From contig CAMAQI010000092.1 of the NCBI GenBank assembly GCA_945860255.1, positions 1 through 8,581 of the forward strand: a stretch of DNA of 8,581 bases. Reading direction: 5' to 3'. Position 1 is the first letter of the stretch. Every line of letters begins with the position of its first letter. This document shows positions 1 through 7,201 of the stretch, piece after piece. The DNA comes from Methylacidiphilum caldifontis. Its GTDB lineage: Bacteria; Verrucomicrobiota; Verrucomicrobiia; Methylacidiphilales; CAMAQI01. The notes below the pieces were generated by a model that ran no database searches, was not told where the DNA came from, and was given only the letters and a program-made list of their open reading frames with translations. The translations under genes were made by a program, and so were the position numbers.

Positions 1-3000
1 CTGCAGATCGTTCATATTCTTTTGAAAGTTGTCGAACAGTTGTCGCTAAGCGAGGATAAAGAGAGTCAATACTTTCAGCCTGCTGATTGAATATTGCTGC
101 TATTTCTCTTTCCTGTTTTCCATTTGAAGCATTATAGACCCCACGTCGATTAAATATTGCGACATGGAATCCTTCTCGCATTTCTTCCATATCTTGCATA
201 TTAAGTATTTTGGCTATTTCATGACATATCCAAGTTCCATCCACGTCTTTAGGAGCATTACTAAATGTTTTTCCTATTATAGAAAGTGCTACTTCATAAT
301 GACCTGATTCTTTACAGGCAGTCTTTACTGCATCTAGCCAAGAGTCTAATTGTTTTGTATCAATTGTGCCGTCTTTGGCTTGTCCCGGAATTGCGCTCCA
401 ACCCTGTAAAAGTTGATAAGCATTCTCAATTAAATGCTGTTTGTCAGTGGAAGAATCTTTTGCCTCAGGAGTCCCTTTAGGACGGAAAACAAGCCTTATT
501 ATTTCGCAAAAAAATTGAGGATCATTAGCCAGTTTTTTTTCTAATGAGATTGGGGAAGCGCCGCTATGACGATCTAAAATCTTAAGATAAGCCCATTCTA
601 TTTGTTGTAGTTTAAGTAAGTCTACTTTTTCTTGTTTTTGAACCCATTTTATTGTTTCTATACATTCATCAGCTTCCAATTGAGAGTCTGGCACATGCTC
701 CTTTAGTAAGGAGAAAAGAACATCAAAGCAAATTTCTGGATCTAAATCCATTTTTTCATAGATGATTCTGTGAAGGCAATGTAGAGCAGCCGCAGGCCTT
801 TGATGATTCAATAGTTTTGGAATTACAAGTACTAAATCCGATTTCTCTGAATTATAGGCATTAGCAGAAGTTTTTTTCCAAAATGCACCTTGATGAATGC
901 CCAATATTTTTTCTGCTCTTTCCCAAGTCCCCTTTTGAAAAGGTAACAATGCAAGGAAACTACTAATTTGCTCGGTGCTCCACTTATCCGAAAGTAAATA
1001 GTCCACCCAGTGCCATTTTTTACTAAAAAATCGAGCCCACACAAAGCCAGCAATAAATTGAGAGATTTTACCTTGTGGATTATGCAAAAACTGAGGAAGA
1101 AGTTCAGCCTCAATCTTAATAGCTTCAGAGCTTCCTAGTGCCAATCCAACATTCCAAGGATGGTCTACTGCATTTACAAAATTAAGTAAGCCTTCGATCT
1201 TAACTTCAATTAAGATTTCCTCGATAGCTTGCTGACGCTTAAGTTCGAGGTTTTTTTGTTTCTCTTCAAAATCACCTTCGGTTTCCAACAAATTTATATG
1301 GCGTCCATTAAAAAGATATTGGTTTTTATCAAAAGCTGTTACCGGTTCTAACTTTTTTGCCGCCAAAAAAATTTCTTCAACAGCTTGTTGAGGTAATACC
1401 CATTTAGCATCTGAAAATTTTTGATGTCTTGATGCAATACTTATAAGAGCTTCCCATACTTCAATCTTTTCTAAGCTCGTAAATTGAATAATGGCAGTTT
1501 CAGTAATATACTTAAGGAGATTTTGTCGGAATTTTTCTGGCAAATGATCGATTTCATCAATTAACTCTATTAATCGCAATTTATCGGAATTTGATGCTTT
1601 TATTATTAGAGAAGAGTATTCTTCGATTTGCTGCCAATATTCCTTACCGCCTATTCCCTTTGAATAGTCGTCCTGTAGCCATTCTCTCCATCTTGGCTTA
1701 CATGAATCTGAAGAAGCCTCTTGTTTATTTGGGAGAAGGGTTAAGAGAAGTTTCCATGCTGTGGTGGGATGTTCTTTAAGTAAGAGCTCCAACGCTGCTT
1801 TACGCTTTGATAGAGGAGCGGTAGTTTGAGGATACCAAGGAAGAAAAATAGTAATTAATGAATTCGATGGACGGTTAGTCCAGTTTCCTCCGGGATCATT
1901 ATCGGCTAACTTGCCCAAAGCTAGTGTGACTCGATTTAAATAATCTGGATGCCAAGCTAAAATTTCGAGTGCCCATAACAATCCTGAAATATAATTTCTT
2001 CCTGTTATTCCAGAGGATTCTTGTCCATAAAGAGCGTACACACTTGGAGTTTCTTTTGAAAGATCGGCTTCTAGTGAAGTTAAAAACGCTTCTGGACTTG
2101 CTTCTGCAATCAGCGGAAGTAATGAATTTAAACTTGCCCATGTTTCCCAGCTTTTATCTTTAAGAATTTTGTAGATAATGTATTCAGAAATATTATGAAC
2201 TTTGCTATTACTGCATGAAGTTAATGCTTTTGGGAAAACCGCTAATAACACTAATGCCTCGGCAATTCCTTCTCGAAGTTGAGAAGAATATTTTAGGTGC
2301 TTATTTTGAATGTTAGCCAGCCAGCGTTTATCAATTGATAATTCGAGACTAGGATTGATCTCGTTGAGAACAGTTGTGGCTAACAAACTAAATCGATCGA
2401 GATCGGCATTATTTAGATGTTGTCCTAAAGATTGCCATCCTTCGTATCTTGAAATAAATTTCCAATGTTCTTCGTGTTGTATTAGGGGAGGGCTAGGACA
2501 TAACGTCATTAATCGCATGTTTCTAATCCACTCCCCGTAGGCTTTTCCCAAGTAATTTTCTATTTCTTTACGGTCAGATTCGTAATTGCCATTCCACTGG
2601 CCTATTAAAGCTGCAATTGCTAATTCAGAGCTGTGATTTGTTGAAGCCCACTCAGGAGATACTGAGATATCTAAAAGGAGACGTTTTAAAATTATTAAGT
2701 TTCCATTACATCGTGTAGATAACAGTCGGGCTTTTTCATCTGAATATCCACACTTATTCAGTTTTTCCCGAAGTTCGAAGCTTTTTATTTCTCTTAGTCG
2801 AACCATATTTCCATGTATAGAGCCAGTCAGAGTTCCCGAAAAAATAAGACGATGGTCTTTTGATCTAGCTTCATGACGCAATTCAGAGCCAGTAGAGGCT
2901 AAATCAAGTTTAGGTGTAGCAATAAAAACATGCGGAATTTGCAAGCTTGCATAGCGTTTCCATGTATCGGGATCGTCAATTATAAGACATCTTCCTGAAT

Positions 3001-3751
3001 AAGCTTCTTGCCGGGAACTATCAAGTGAGGCTAACACTGACGTAACAAAGTCCACAATTTCCTCGGGGTAGCGGGTTTCAATTTTTAGTTCTGAAAATTT
3101 ACCTTCAAAAATTTCTAAAACTTTTTGAATTGCTACATCTCTTCCATGTGTAAACACATCTGGAATTAATTTAGGAGGTTGACCATATTTTTCCAGTTTG
3201 GACCAATGTAGAGAGGGAATGGAAAGTCCATTGATCGGCAACTGGCATTTTTCGGCCATCCAGAAATCAATATCAGGAAAAAGATATAACCATTCGACAA
3301 GGATTGTGGCGTCGAATACTTTTATATCTCGCCAACACGATTTTTCCTTTCGTTGATTTAGCCACTGCATTTTTTCTGATTGAGACCAACATCTTTCAGC
3401 AGAGCGGGGGGTTACAAAAATAAAGGACGAATTTTTTCGAGTTTCTTCAGAAGTTTCCCTAGTTCGCTTTGTAAAATCTTCCGTCGCTTTTTTTTGTGGA
3501 TCATTGCTAGTTCCAATTTCCCATATGCTAGTTCCTTCAGGTACAAACTGCTTAAAAGATGTTGGTGAGAAAACGATTCCGTCTAGGCCTGATTGACCAA
3601 CTGCACCGCCAAAAGGAATTTTAAGTTCATTGGGATTGTTGACGGAAGCGGTGATCAATCTAAAAAGTAGCTCAGGAATTATTCCTCTTGATTCTACAAA
3701 ATCAGCCACAGAATGAAGTCTTTGCTCGGTAATTAATGGGGTATGTCTCAT
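1..3751 (-). CDS. Very large nuclease/STAND-like protein, probable defence (3' end outside window)
   Basis: One frame runs without a stop from ATG at 3751 to the window edge, 1250 codons, with no upstream ATG, GTG or TTG before the in-frame TAG at 3811-3809. No clear ribosome binding site precedes it. Residues 1-120 look like a PD-(D/E)xK-type nuclease: GLDGI (D57), then VPEGTSIWEIGTS (E78), a lysine-rich stretch at 87-88 and the strand FIFVTPRS near 110. Around residue 260 lies SGRCLIIDDPDTWKRY, at the place where a P-loop would be, but without GxxxxGKS. A winged-helix-like stretch follows (REIKSFELREKLNKCGYS), then about 850 residues of helical, HEAT/TPR-like sequence rich in W, L and E, including SGLLWALEILAW and NDPGGNWTNRP. 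The last visible part (RRGVYNASNGKQEREIA, then YERSA) resembles the family's C-terminus, so probably few residues are missing. The family resemblance is from memory; the antiphage role is inferred from architecture and the neighbouring protease. Confidence 0.75.
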   Translation of the reverse strand, partial: MRHTPLITEQRLHSVADFVESRGIIPELLFRLITASVNNPNELKIPFGGAVGQSGLDGIVFSPTSFKQFVPEGTSIWEIGTSNDPQKKATEDFTKRTRETSEETRKNSSFIFVTPRSAERCWSQSEKMQWLNQRKEKSCWRDIKVFDATILVEWLYLFPDIDFWMAEKCQLPINGLSIPSLHWSKLEKYGQPPKLIPDVFTHGRDVAIQKVLEIFEGKFSELKIETRYPEEIVDFVTSVLASLDSSRQEAYSGRCLIIDDPDTWKRYASLQIPHVFIATPKLDLASTGSELRHEARSKDHRLIFSGTLTGSIHGNMVRLREIKSFELREKLNKCGYSDEKARLLSTRCNGNLIILKRLLLDISVSPEWASTNHSSELAIAALIGQWNGNYESDRKEIENYLGKAYGEWIRNMRLMTLCPSPPLIQHEEHWKFISRYEGWQSLGQHLNNADLDRFSLLATTVLNEINPSLELSIDKRWLANIQNKHLKYSSQLREGIAEALVLLAVFPKALTSCSNSKVHNISEYIIYKILKDKSWETWASLNSLLPLIAEASPEAFLTSLEADLSKETPSVYALYGQESSGITGRNYISGLLWALEILAWHPDYLNRVTLALGKLADNDPGGNWTNRPSNSLITIFLPWYPQTTAPLSKRKAALELLLKEHPTTAWKLLLTLLPNKQEASSDSCKPRWREWLQDDYSKGIGGKEYWQQIEEYSSLIIKASNSDKLRLIELIDEIDHLPEKFRQNLLKYITETAIIQFTSLEKIEVWEALISIASRHQKFSDAKWVLPQQAVEEIFLAAKKLEPVTAFDKNQYLFNGRHINLLETEGDFEEKQKNLELKRQQAIEEILIEVKIEGLLNFVNAVDHPWNVGLALGSSEAIKIEAELLPQFLHNPQGKISQFIAGFVWARFFSKKWHWVDYLLSDKWSTEQISSFLALLPFQKGTWERAEKILGIHQGAFWKKTSANAYNSEKSDLVLVIPKLLNHQRPAAALHCLHRIIYEKMDLDPEICFDVLFSLLKEHVPDSQLEADECIETIKWVQKQEKVDLLKLQQIEWAYLKILDRHSGASPISLEKKLANDPQFFCEIIRLVFRPKGTPEAKDSSTDKQHLIENAYQLLQGWSAIPGQAKDGTIDTKQLDSWLDAVKTACKESGHYEVALSIIGKTFSNAPKDVDGTWICHEIAKILNMQDMEEMREGFHVAIFNRRGVYNASNGKQEREIAAIFNQQAESIDSLYPRLATTVRQLSKEYERSA

Positions 3752-3798
3752 TTGATTTATCGCTCGCAGTTTACTGTCTTCTTTATATTTTAATCCAA
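3752..3798. promoter_or_regulatory. Divergent promoter region between the large gene and the protease
   Basis: Only 47 bp separate the ATG of the large minus-strand gene (3751) from the inferred ATG of the protease (3799). Both promoters must therefore lie here or inside the opposing genes. The stretch is AT-rich on the protease side, with TATATT at 3784-3789 as a possible -10 box, but no convincing -35 box at normal spacing and no Shine-Dalgarno for either gene. The divergent layout suggests joint control of the two genes. Confidence 0.4.
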
Positions 3799-4619
3799 AT
3801 GAGTAAACCTAAATTTTACGAAGAAAATAATTATTGCGCCTATATTTGGAGTTCCTCGAGATAAAGCTAAGCAAAAAATTTCTTGGAAGTTGTTTTTTAT
3901 AAGTATCAAAAATATTATTTTTCTTGTTACTGCAAAGCATGTTTTCTTAAAGAATTTAGAGGAATTTAATTTATGCGTCTTTCTTAAGAAAGACTGCTTT
4001 TATTTGCGAAACCAAATTGGAATTCATCCGAGCACATTAGCACTAAAAGAGATTTTTTATGGAATTGATTCGGATTTTGTTTTAGTAGAGTTAAATGAAG
4101 AGCAAATTGTAAAAATAAATAATAATGCTGTAATTATTCCCGAAACAGCTTTGACATTTGAATATTCAGAAGAAGCTATTGATAAGTATATTTTTATTGT
4201 AGTGGGCTACCCAATTTCAAAAAGCAACGAATTAATCAAATCCGACTCTATTTCTCGTTATCTTTAACGATGATTTCAAAGCCCAGACGGTAAATAGCAA
4301 CGATCTTAATAAAGACATTCAATTAGCTTTGTTTTTTGACAAAAAAAATGTCTTTGATGAAGCTTTTAATCCTAAAATTGCCCCTGATCCTTACGGGCTA
4401 AGTGGGGGACTATGTATTGCTGTAAGATTAGATGCTTTTTATCTTAAGGTTTTGGAAAAAAGAGGGAATCTAGGAATCCAAGATTTTATCGAAACAATCA
4501 TGAGTAGTAATTCGAGTTGTATATGTTGTGCGGTACTAACTAATTGGAACCAAAGAAAAAGACGAATGACAGGTACAAAATTAAATCAAATATACGAATG
4601 GTATAGTCGTTGTTGTTAG
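3799..4619 (+). pseudogene. Trypsin-like serine protease, broken by two single-base shifts
   Basis: Three overlapping frames together encode one trypsin-like peptidase. ATG at 3799 begins MSKPKFYEE; removing one A from the run at 3824-3827 joins it to the frame carrying IIIAPIFGVPRDK. That frame contains IIFLVTAKHVF (catalytic His in TAKH, near 3930-3940) and GIDSDFVLVEL (candidate Asp, near 4065-4090), and stops at 4265-4267. Removing one T from the TTT at 4263-4265 joins it to the third frame, with IAPDPYGLSGG (nucleophile Ser in GLSGG, near 4375-4410) and a closing NWNQRKRRMTGTK strand, ending with TAG at 4617-4619. The repaired protein would be about 272 residues, a normal size for a stand-alone bacterial trypsin-like protease; no signal peptide is seen, so it should be cytoplasmic. 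In some AVAST-type loci such a protease accompanies a STAND protein, which fits its divergent neighbour. As written, the DNA does not encode the full protein: recent decay or sequencing error are both possible. Confidence 0.7.
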
Positions 4620-4763
4620 AAGGAGTGCACCTCCAGTAGAATCTCCAGTAAAAAGGGTCAAAAAGTAGTTTTCGAGGAGTTTGAGATTAGTGTTGATTTA
4701 CCTTGTAAAACTGATATTTTCACTATAGAAAATACTCTAGGGAATCGAGCAAATCCCACCCTG

Positions 4764-4841
4764 TCCACGAATGTGGAACTCGCAGTAGCGAGAGTTTTAG
4801 TAGGATTTGAACCGCCGGTTCACTGTAATGCCCGTAGGGCA
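4764..4841. repeat. Cluster of four short perfect hairpins
   Basis: Four adjacent stem-loops with tiny loops lie in 78 bp: TCCAC-GAAT-GTGGA (4764-4777), CTCGC-AGTA-GCGAG (4779-4792), TGAACC-GCC-GGTTCA (4808-4822) and TGCCC-GTA-GGGCA (4829-4841). A weaker stem GGGA/TCCC (4740-4757) precedes them. The stems are GC-rich in otherwise AT-rich DNA. The stem sequences differ, so this is not a simple repeat. It could be a structured RNA, a processing or termination region for transcripts from the left, or a folded single-strand recombination site. No T-run follows any stem, so an ordinary intrinsic terminator is unlikely. Confidence 0.5.
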
Positions 4842-4872
4842 AGTTAAATAACAAAGTCACTCCACAGAAAGA

Positions 4873-4904
4873 TTTATATCGAAAAATAATCGATCAGATA
4901 TAAA
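4873..4904. promoter_or_regulatory. 8-bp inverted repeat upstream of the broken AraC gene
   Basis: TTTATATC (4873-4880) and GATATAAA (4897-4904) form a perfect inverted repeat with a 16-bp spacer, ending 12 bp before ATG 4917. It could be an operator for a regulator or simply an AT-rich promoter element; it does not look like a terminator. AraC proteins more often bind direct repeats, so a link to the adjacent regulator is only possible. Confidence 0.3.
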
Positions 4905-4916
4905 CTAAAATTCGAC

Positions 4917-5292
4917 ATGAAATCTGGCTCCCTTTCCTTGAAAAATAAGCCTCTCATTGAATTTTTACCTCAAGTCGGGACAAAGGGGTTTTCGGTAAAA
5001 ACATTTAAAAAAGAGTGCGTTGATTTTCATTGGCATTTTCATAAAGAATTTGAATTGATTCAAATTCATCAAGGGGAAGGGATTTGTTATGGGAAAGTCA
5101 TACACGGCGTACTTACTGGAGTTGAAGATTGCGATGGCGTGCTCGAAAATCCTTCATACGGATCATTCAATCACAGAAATCGCATATGAAGTGGGGTTCC
5201 ATAATCTAGCCCATTTCCATCGGTGTTTTTTGCGTCATAGGGGAGTGACTCCTTTAAATTATCGAAAAAGTGATGGAGGATATAAAAAATGA
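4917..5292 (+). pseudogene. AraC-family regulator with internal deletion and frame change
   Basis: The 5' part (4917 to about 5090) encodes the start of an AraC-type sensor cupin, with the typical FHWHFHKEFELIQIHQGEG stretch. The sequence then changes frame at about 5085-5095 and continues as the last part of an AraC DNA-binding domain: GKSYTAYLLELKIAMACSKI, then the second helix-turn-helix, SITEIAYEVGFHNLAHFHRC, and the closing GVTPLNYRK. Most of the cupin and the whole first helix-turn-helix are missing, roughly 180 residues compared with the usual ~290. The left frame runs on to a meaningless tail ending at 5187-5189; the right frame stops with TGA at 5290-5292. An ATG at 5089 could still start a 67-residue fragment, but one helix-turn-helix is unlikely to regulate. 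The relic overlaps the next gene by ATGA, so it was probably the regulator of that gene. Confidence 0.75.
5275..5279 (+). promoter_or_regulatory. Shine-Dalgarno GGAGG for the CBM9-like gene
   Basis: GGAGG lies 9 bp before ATG 5289, inside the final codons of the AraC relic. This is the strongest ribosome binding site seen in the window; it fixes the start of the CBM9-like protein and allows its translation independently of the broken upstream frame. Confidence 0.75.
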
Positions 5293-5936
5293 AAAATTTA
5301 ATTCTTAAAGTAGAAGGACTTCATGTTACGCCTCTTGATGAAATTCCAAAAAAACTTAAAAAAAGCCCTTCACTCGACTTTCATCAACATTGGCTTTCAA
5401 AGCGTGAACCCCATTTTTGCCCCGGATCTATTGTTTTGGGTTCGGACTCTCAATATCTAGTGGGGCACGTTATTTTGACGGATCACTTCATAAAGAATTC
5501 TGCAAAACAAAGGGGGGATCGCACTTGGGAGATGGGAGATGTATTTGAGATCTTTATCAAGAGAGCCGACCAAAAAAAATACTGGGAATTTCATATTACC
5601 CCTGAAAACTTTCATCTCTCATTGGCACTTCCTCCTGCAGAGGAGAGGCCTGATTTAAGTATCGACGAGTTTATCAAATGTTATTGGAGAGATTTCGAGG
5701 AGTTTGAATCGAGGGTTGAAATTAGCCCTCATAAAAATCTATGGCAGATCAACTGGAGAATCCCTTGGTCGATTTTTGATATTAAAAATCCGAGTTCGGT
5801 TTTATGGCAGATGAGTTTTTGTCGATACGATTATTCTGAGAATCCAAATGATCGCCCGGTTCTTTCCTCTACCTCACCACTCACGAAACCTAATTTTCAT
5901 CGTATTCAAGAATGGCTCGAGTTTGAAGTTGAATAG
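5289..5936 (+). CDS. CBM9-like (DOMON-type) carbohydrate-binding domain protein
   Basis: A complete 215-residue protein. The central part, WEMGDVFEIFIKRADQKKYW followed by EFHITPENFHL (about residues 80-110), is the typical core of family 9 carbohydrate-binding/DOMON-like beta-sandwich modules, in which an acidic D-x-F-E-x-F strand precedes the Y-x-E-F-x-x-T-P strand. The end, KPNFHRIQEWLEFEV, also fits this group. Such modules bind sugar ends when attached to glycanases; stand-alone versions like this one have no settled role. There is no signal peptide or membrane segment, so the protein is probably cytoplasmic. The start is set by GGAGG at 9-bp spacing, and ATG overlaps the stop of the AraC relic (ATGA), pointing to an old two-gene operon of regulator plus sugar-binding protein. 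Unlike its neighbours it is not broken, so it may still be expressed. Family assignment is good, substrate unknown. Confidence 0.75.
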   Translation: MKNLILKVEGLHVTPLDEIPKKLKKSPSLDFHQHWLSKREPHFCPGSIVLGSDSQYLVGHVILTDHFIKNSAKQRGDRTWEMGDVFEIFIKRADQKKYWEFHITPENFHLSLALPPAEERPDLSIDEFIKCYWRDFEEFESRVEISPHKNLWQINWRIPWSIFDIKNPSSVLWQMSFCRYDYSENPNDRPVLSSTSPLTKPNFHRIQEWLEFEVE

Positions 5937-5965
5937 GCAGACCCTAACAAGAAAATACAAGAACG

Positions 5966-5986
5966 ACTCCTTCAAAAGAGAGGAGT
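5966..5986 (+). terminator. Possible hairpin after the CBM9-like gene
   Basis: ACTCCT (5966-5971) pairs with AGGAGT (5981-5986) around a 9-base loop, 30 bp after the CBM9-like stop codon. It sits where a terminator is expected, but only mixed sequence follows and the next T-rich run is about 20 bp further on, so it is a weak candidate. Confidence 0.25.
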
Positions 5987-6012
5987 GAGCTCAAGGTTAT
6001 TTGGCGTTTTGA

Positions 6013-6228
6013 CAGATTTATTTTAAGAGGCCGAGAGCAGAGCGAGTGGAAAAGGCTTTGAGTGGAGATATTGAGCGGAAGCAAAAAATCTTATCCAGAA
6101 CACCCATGAACTCGTTTGGTAAGCCGGAGGATATTGGATGGACTGCGGTATATTTAAGTTCTCCAGCCGCAAAATTTGTGACGGGAGTGGTATTGCCTGT
6201 TGATGGGGGGGCAAGCATTGGTTTTTAA
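6013..6228 (+). pseudogene. 3' fragment of a short-chain dehydrogenase/reductase
   Basis: An open frame after the TGA at 6010-6012 encodes the last part of an SDR enzyme: RVEKALSGDIERKQKILSRT, then FGKPEDIGWTAVYLSSPAAK and VTGVVLPVDGGASIGF, ending with TAA at 6226-6228. These are the standard final helix and strand of classical NAD(P)-dependent oxidoreductases of about 250 residues. The Rossmann motif TGxxxGxG and the YxxxK active site are absent because some 180 upstream codons are missing. Clear homology starts only at about 6030-6040. GTG 6046 is an available start but would give an inactive 60-residue piece. Its stop lies 10 bp from the stop of the convergent AraC gene. In related loci such enzymes stand beside AraC and dioxygenase genes, so this is probably a remnant of the same sugar-related cluster. 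Confidence 0.75.
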
Positions 6229-6243
6229 GTAAATTTTTTTACT
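6228..6243. terminator. Small AT-rich hairpin between convergent ends
   Basis: AGTAAA (6228-6233) and TTTACT (6238-6243) form a perfect but weak inverted repeat with a four-T loop, exactly between the SDR fragment and the AraC gene, whose TAA (6241-6239) it includes. The position suits a bidirectional terminator, but the stem has few G-C pairs. Confidence 0.25.
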
Positions 6244-7168
6244 CACTTTTTATAAATCCAGTTTTTTTATCTGAAAAAGATGGATTTATTATTGAGGATT
6301 GCCTTACAAAAGCTCTCGGACTAAGGCCTGTGAATGCTTTAAAGTTTTTAGAAAAATGGTATTCATCTGAAAACCCTAATAGCTCTGCAATTTGTTTGCT
6401 TGAATGGGAGGCTTTGAGGAGAAGAAGTTTTGATTTTTCGATCATTTTCTTGCGTCGATAGAGTGCAGGAGACTCTTGAAAATATTCAGTAAATTTCTTT
6501 CTAAATAAGTCGTACGGTTTCTTACAGCTTTTGGCTATTTGTTGTAGGTCGCCACTGGTTTGAATCGGAGAAGAAAGGAGTTGTGAGGCTTTCATGAGCC
6601 ACTGCTCTTCTGGATTGGATTGCGAAAGGCTTAAATAAATTTCCGTACAGAGTCCATTGAGTTCGTGGAGGACCTCGATATCTGAGGAAGACTTTTGAAG
6701 TAAATTTAAAAAACGAAAGTACCAGTACCGCGGATCATGACTTCTGAGAATCAATCCTTGATTGCTAAAAATTTTTGTTTCTTTCCATAAATCCGATATT
6801 TTTCCACGAAAACAAATATATATTTCTATCCAGTGATTCCCAGTATGGGGGCCGTAAACATGGGCAATGTTGGGTGAGACCGAGAGAATATCTCCAGGAA
6901 TTAAATCCTGTACCTGATTTTGCTCGTTTCGATAGAAGCCTTTGCCTTCCAAAAGCAGGACAAGAGCGTGACGATCTAATTTTCGAAAGACTTTACGGGC
7001 GGGGGATTGATTTGAAATGACGTGTATCGCAAAGTCAGTGACTTCACCCAATATCGCTCCTGAATTTGAAGTGGAGGGTATTGAGAAGAAGTGCCGCTCA
7101 CGAGGGGGAAAGGAGGGATACAAATCGACCATTTTCAAATTATACAAGTTATTTTCCAGAAATACCAT
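6239..7168 (-). CDS. AraC-family transcriptional regulator (cupin sensor plus HTH)
   Basis: A complete 309-residue regulator. The N-terminal half has the pattern of an AraC sugar-sensing cupin: HALVLLLEGKGFYRNEQNQV, DLIPGDILSVSPNIAHVYGP and a later WIEIYICFRG strand. The C-terminal ~90 residues form the double helix-turn-helix: SGDLQQIAKSCKKPYDLFRK, then KQIAELLGFSDEYHFSKNF and FTGLSPRAFVRQ, followed by a ~20-residue tail. It should bind DNA as a dimer and respond to a small molecule, most likely a sugar. It is divergent from the dioxygenase gene, with 33 bp between the start codons, so that gene is the likely target. The start is uncertain: a second ATG at 7132 (MVDLYPSFPP) lies just after TATAAT (7144-7139 on this strand), which would give a leaderless message from 7132; ATG 7168 has only a weak GAGAG upstream. 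The gene is unbroken although its presumed partners are damaged. Confidence 0.85.
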   Translation of the reverse strand: MVFLENNLYNLKMVDLYPSFPPRERHFFSIPSTSNSGAILGEVTDFAIHVISNQSPARKVFRKLDRHALVLLLEGKGFYRNEQNQVQDLIPGDILSVSPNIAHVYGPHTGNHWIEIYICFRGKISDLWKETKIFSNQGLILRSHDPRYWYFRFLNLLQKSSSDIEVLHELNGLCTEIYLSLSQSNPEEQWLMKASQLLSSPIQTSGDLQQIAKSCKKPYDLFRKKFTEYFQESPALYRRKKMIEKSKLLLLKASHSSKQIAELLGFSDEYHFSKNFKAFTGLSPRAFVRQSSIINPSFSDKKTGFIKSE

Positions 7169-7201
7169 TCAAATAAACTCTCAAATGATTATGCTTTTAA
7201 T

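Larger units (their letters stand above)
4620..4916. other. Intergenic stretch without a recognisable gene
   Basis: No convincing gene was found between the protease stop and the broken AraC gene. In the same frame as the protease C-terminus, after its TAG, codons remain open from 4620 to the TAA at 4846-4848 (75 sense codons), but there is no ATG, no ribosome binding site and no protein family I recognise; the end reads ELAVARVLVGFEPPVHCNAR. The second half of the stretch contains the hairpin cluster and the inverted repeat listed separately. GGTTCAAATCC on the minus strand (4813-4803) resembles a tRNA T-loop, but no cloverleaf can be drawn around it. Confidence 0.5.

Noticed and set aside
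286..3568. Several 60-95 codon frames on both strands inside 1-3751
   Set aside because: They all overlap the uninterrupted 1250-codon minus-strand frame, and none shows a family motif or a ribosome binding site; they are shadows.
4764..4841. CRISPR array
   Set aside because: The hairpins differ in sequence and there are no repeated units with regular spacers.
4795..4850. tRNA on the minus strand suggested by GGTTCAAATCC
   Set aside because: The T-stem does not pair beyond two positions and no acceptor, anticodon or D arm can be placed around it.
4764..4860. Integron attC site, because of the hairpins and GTTAAAT at 4843-4849
   Set aside because: No complementary RYYYAAC core was found upstream at a suitable distance, and no integrase is present in the window.
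6018..6218. Two minus-strand frames opposite the SDR fragment
   Set aside because: They mirror the clearly recognisable SDR C-terminus and have no motif of their own.
7091..7201. Upstream extension of the dioxygenase to GTG 7091
   Set aside because: It overlaps the 5' end of the well-supported opposing AraC gene, and the family-like N-terminus begins at ATG 7202.
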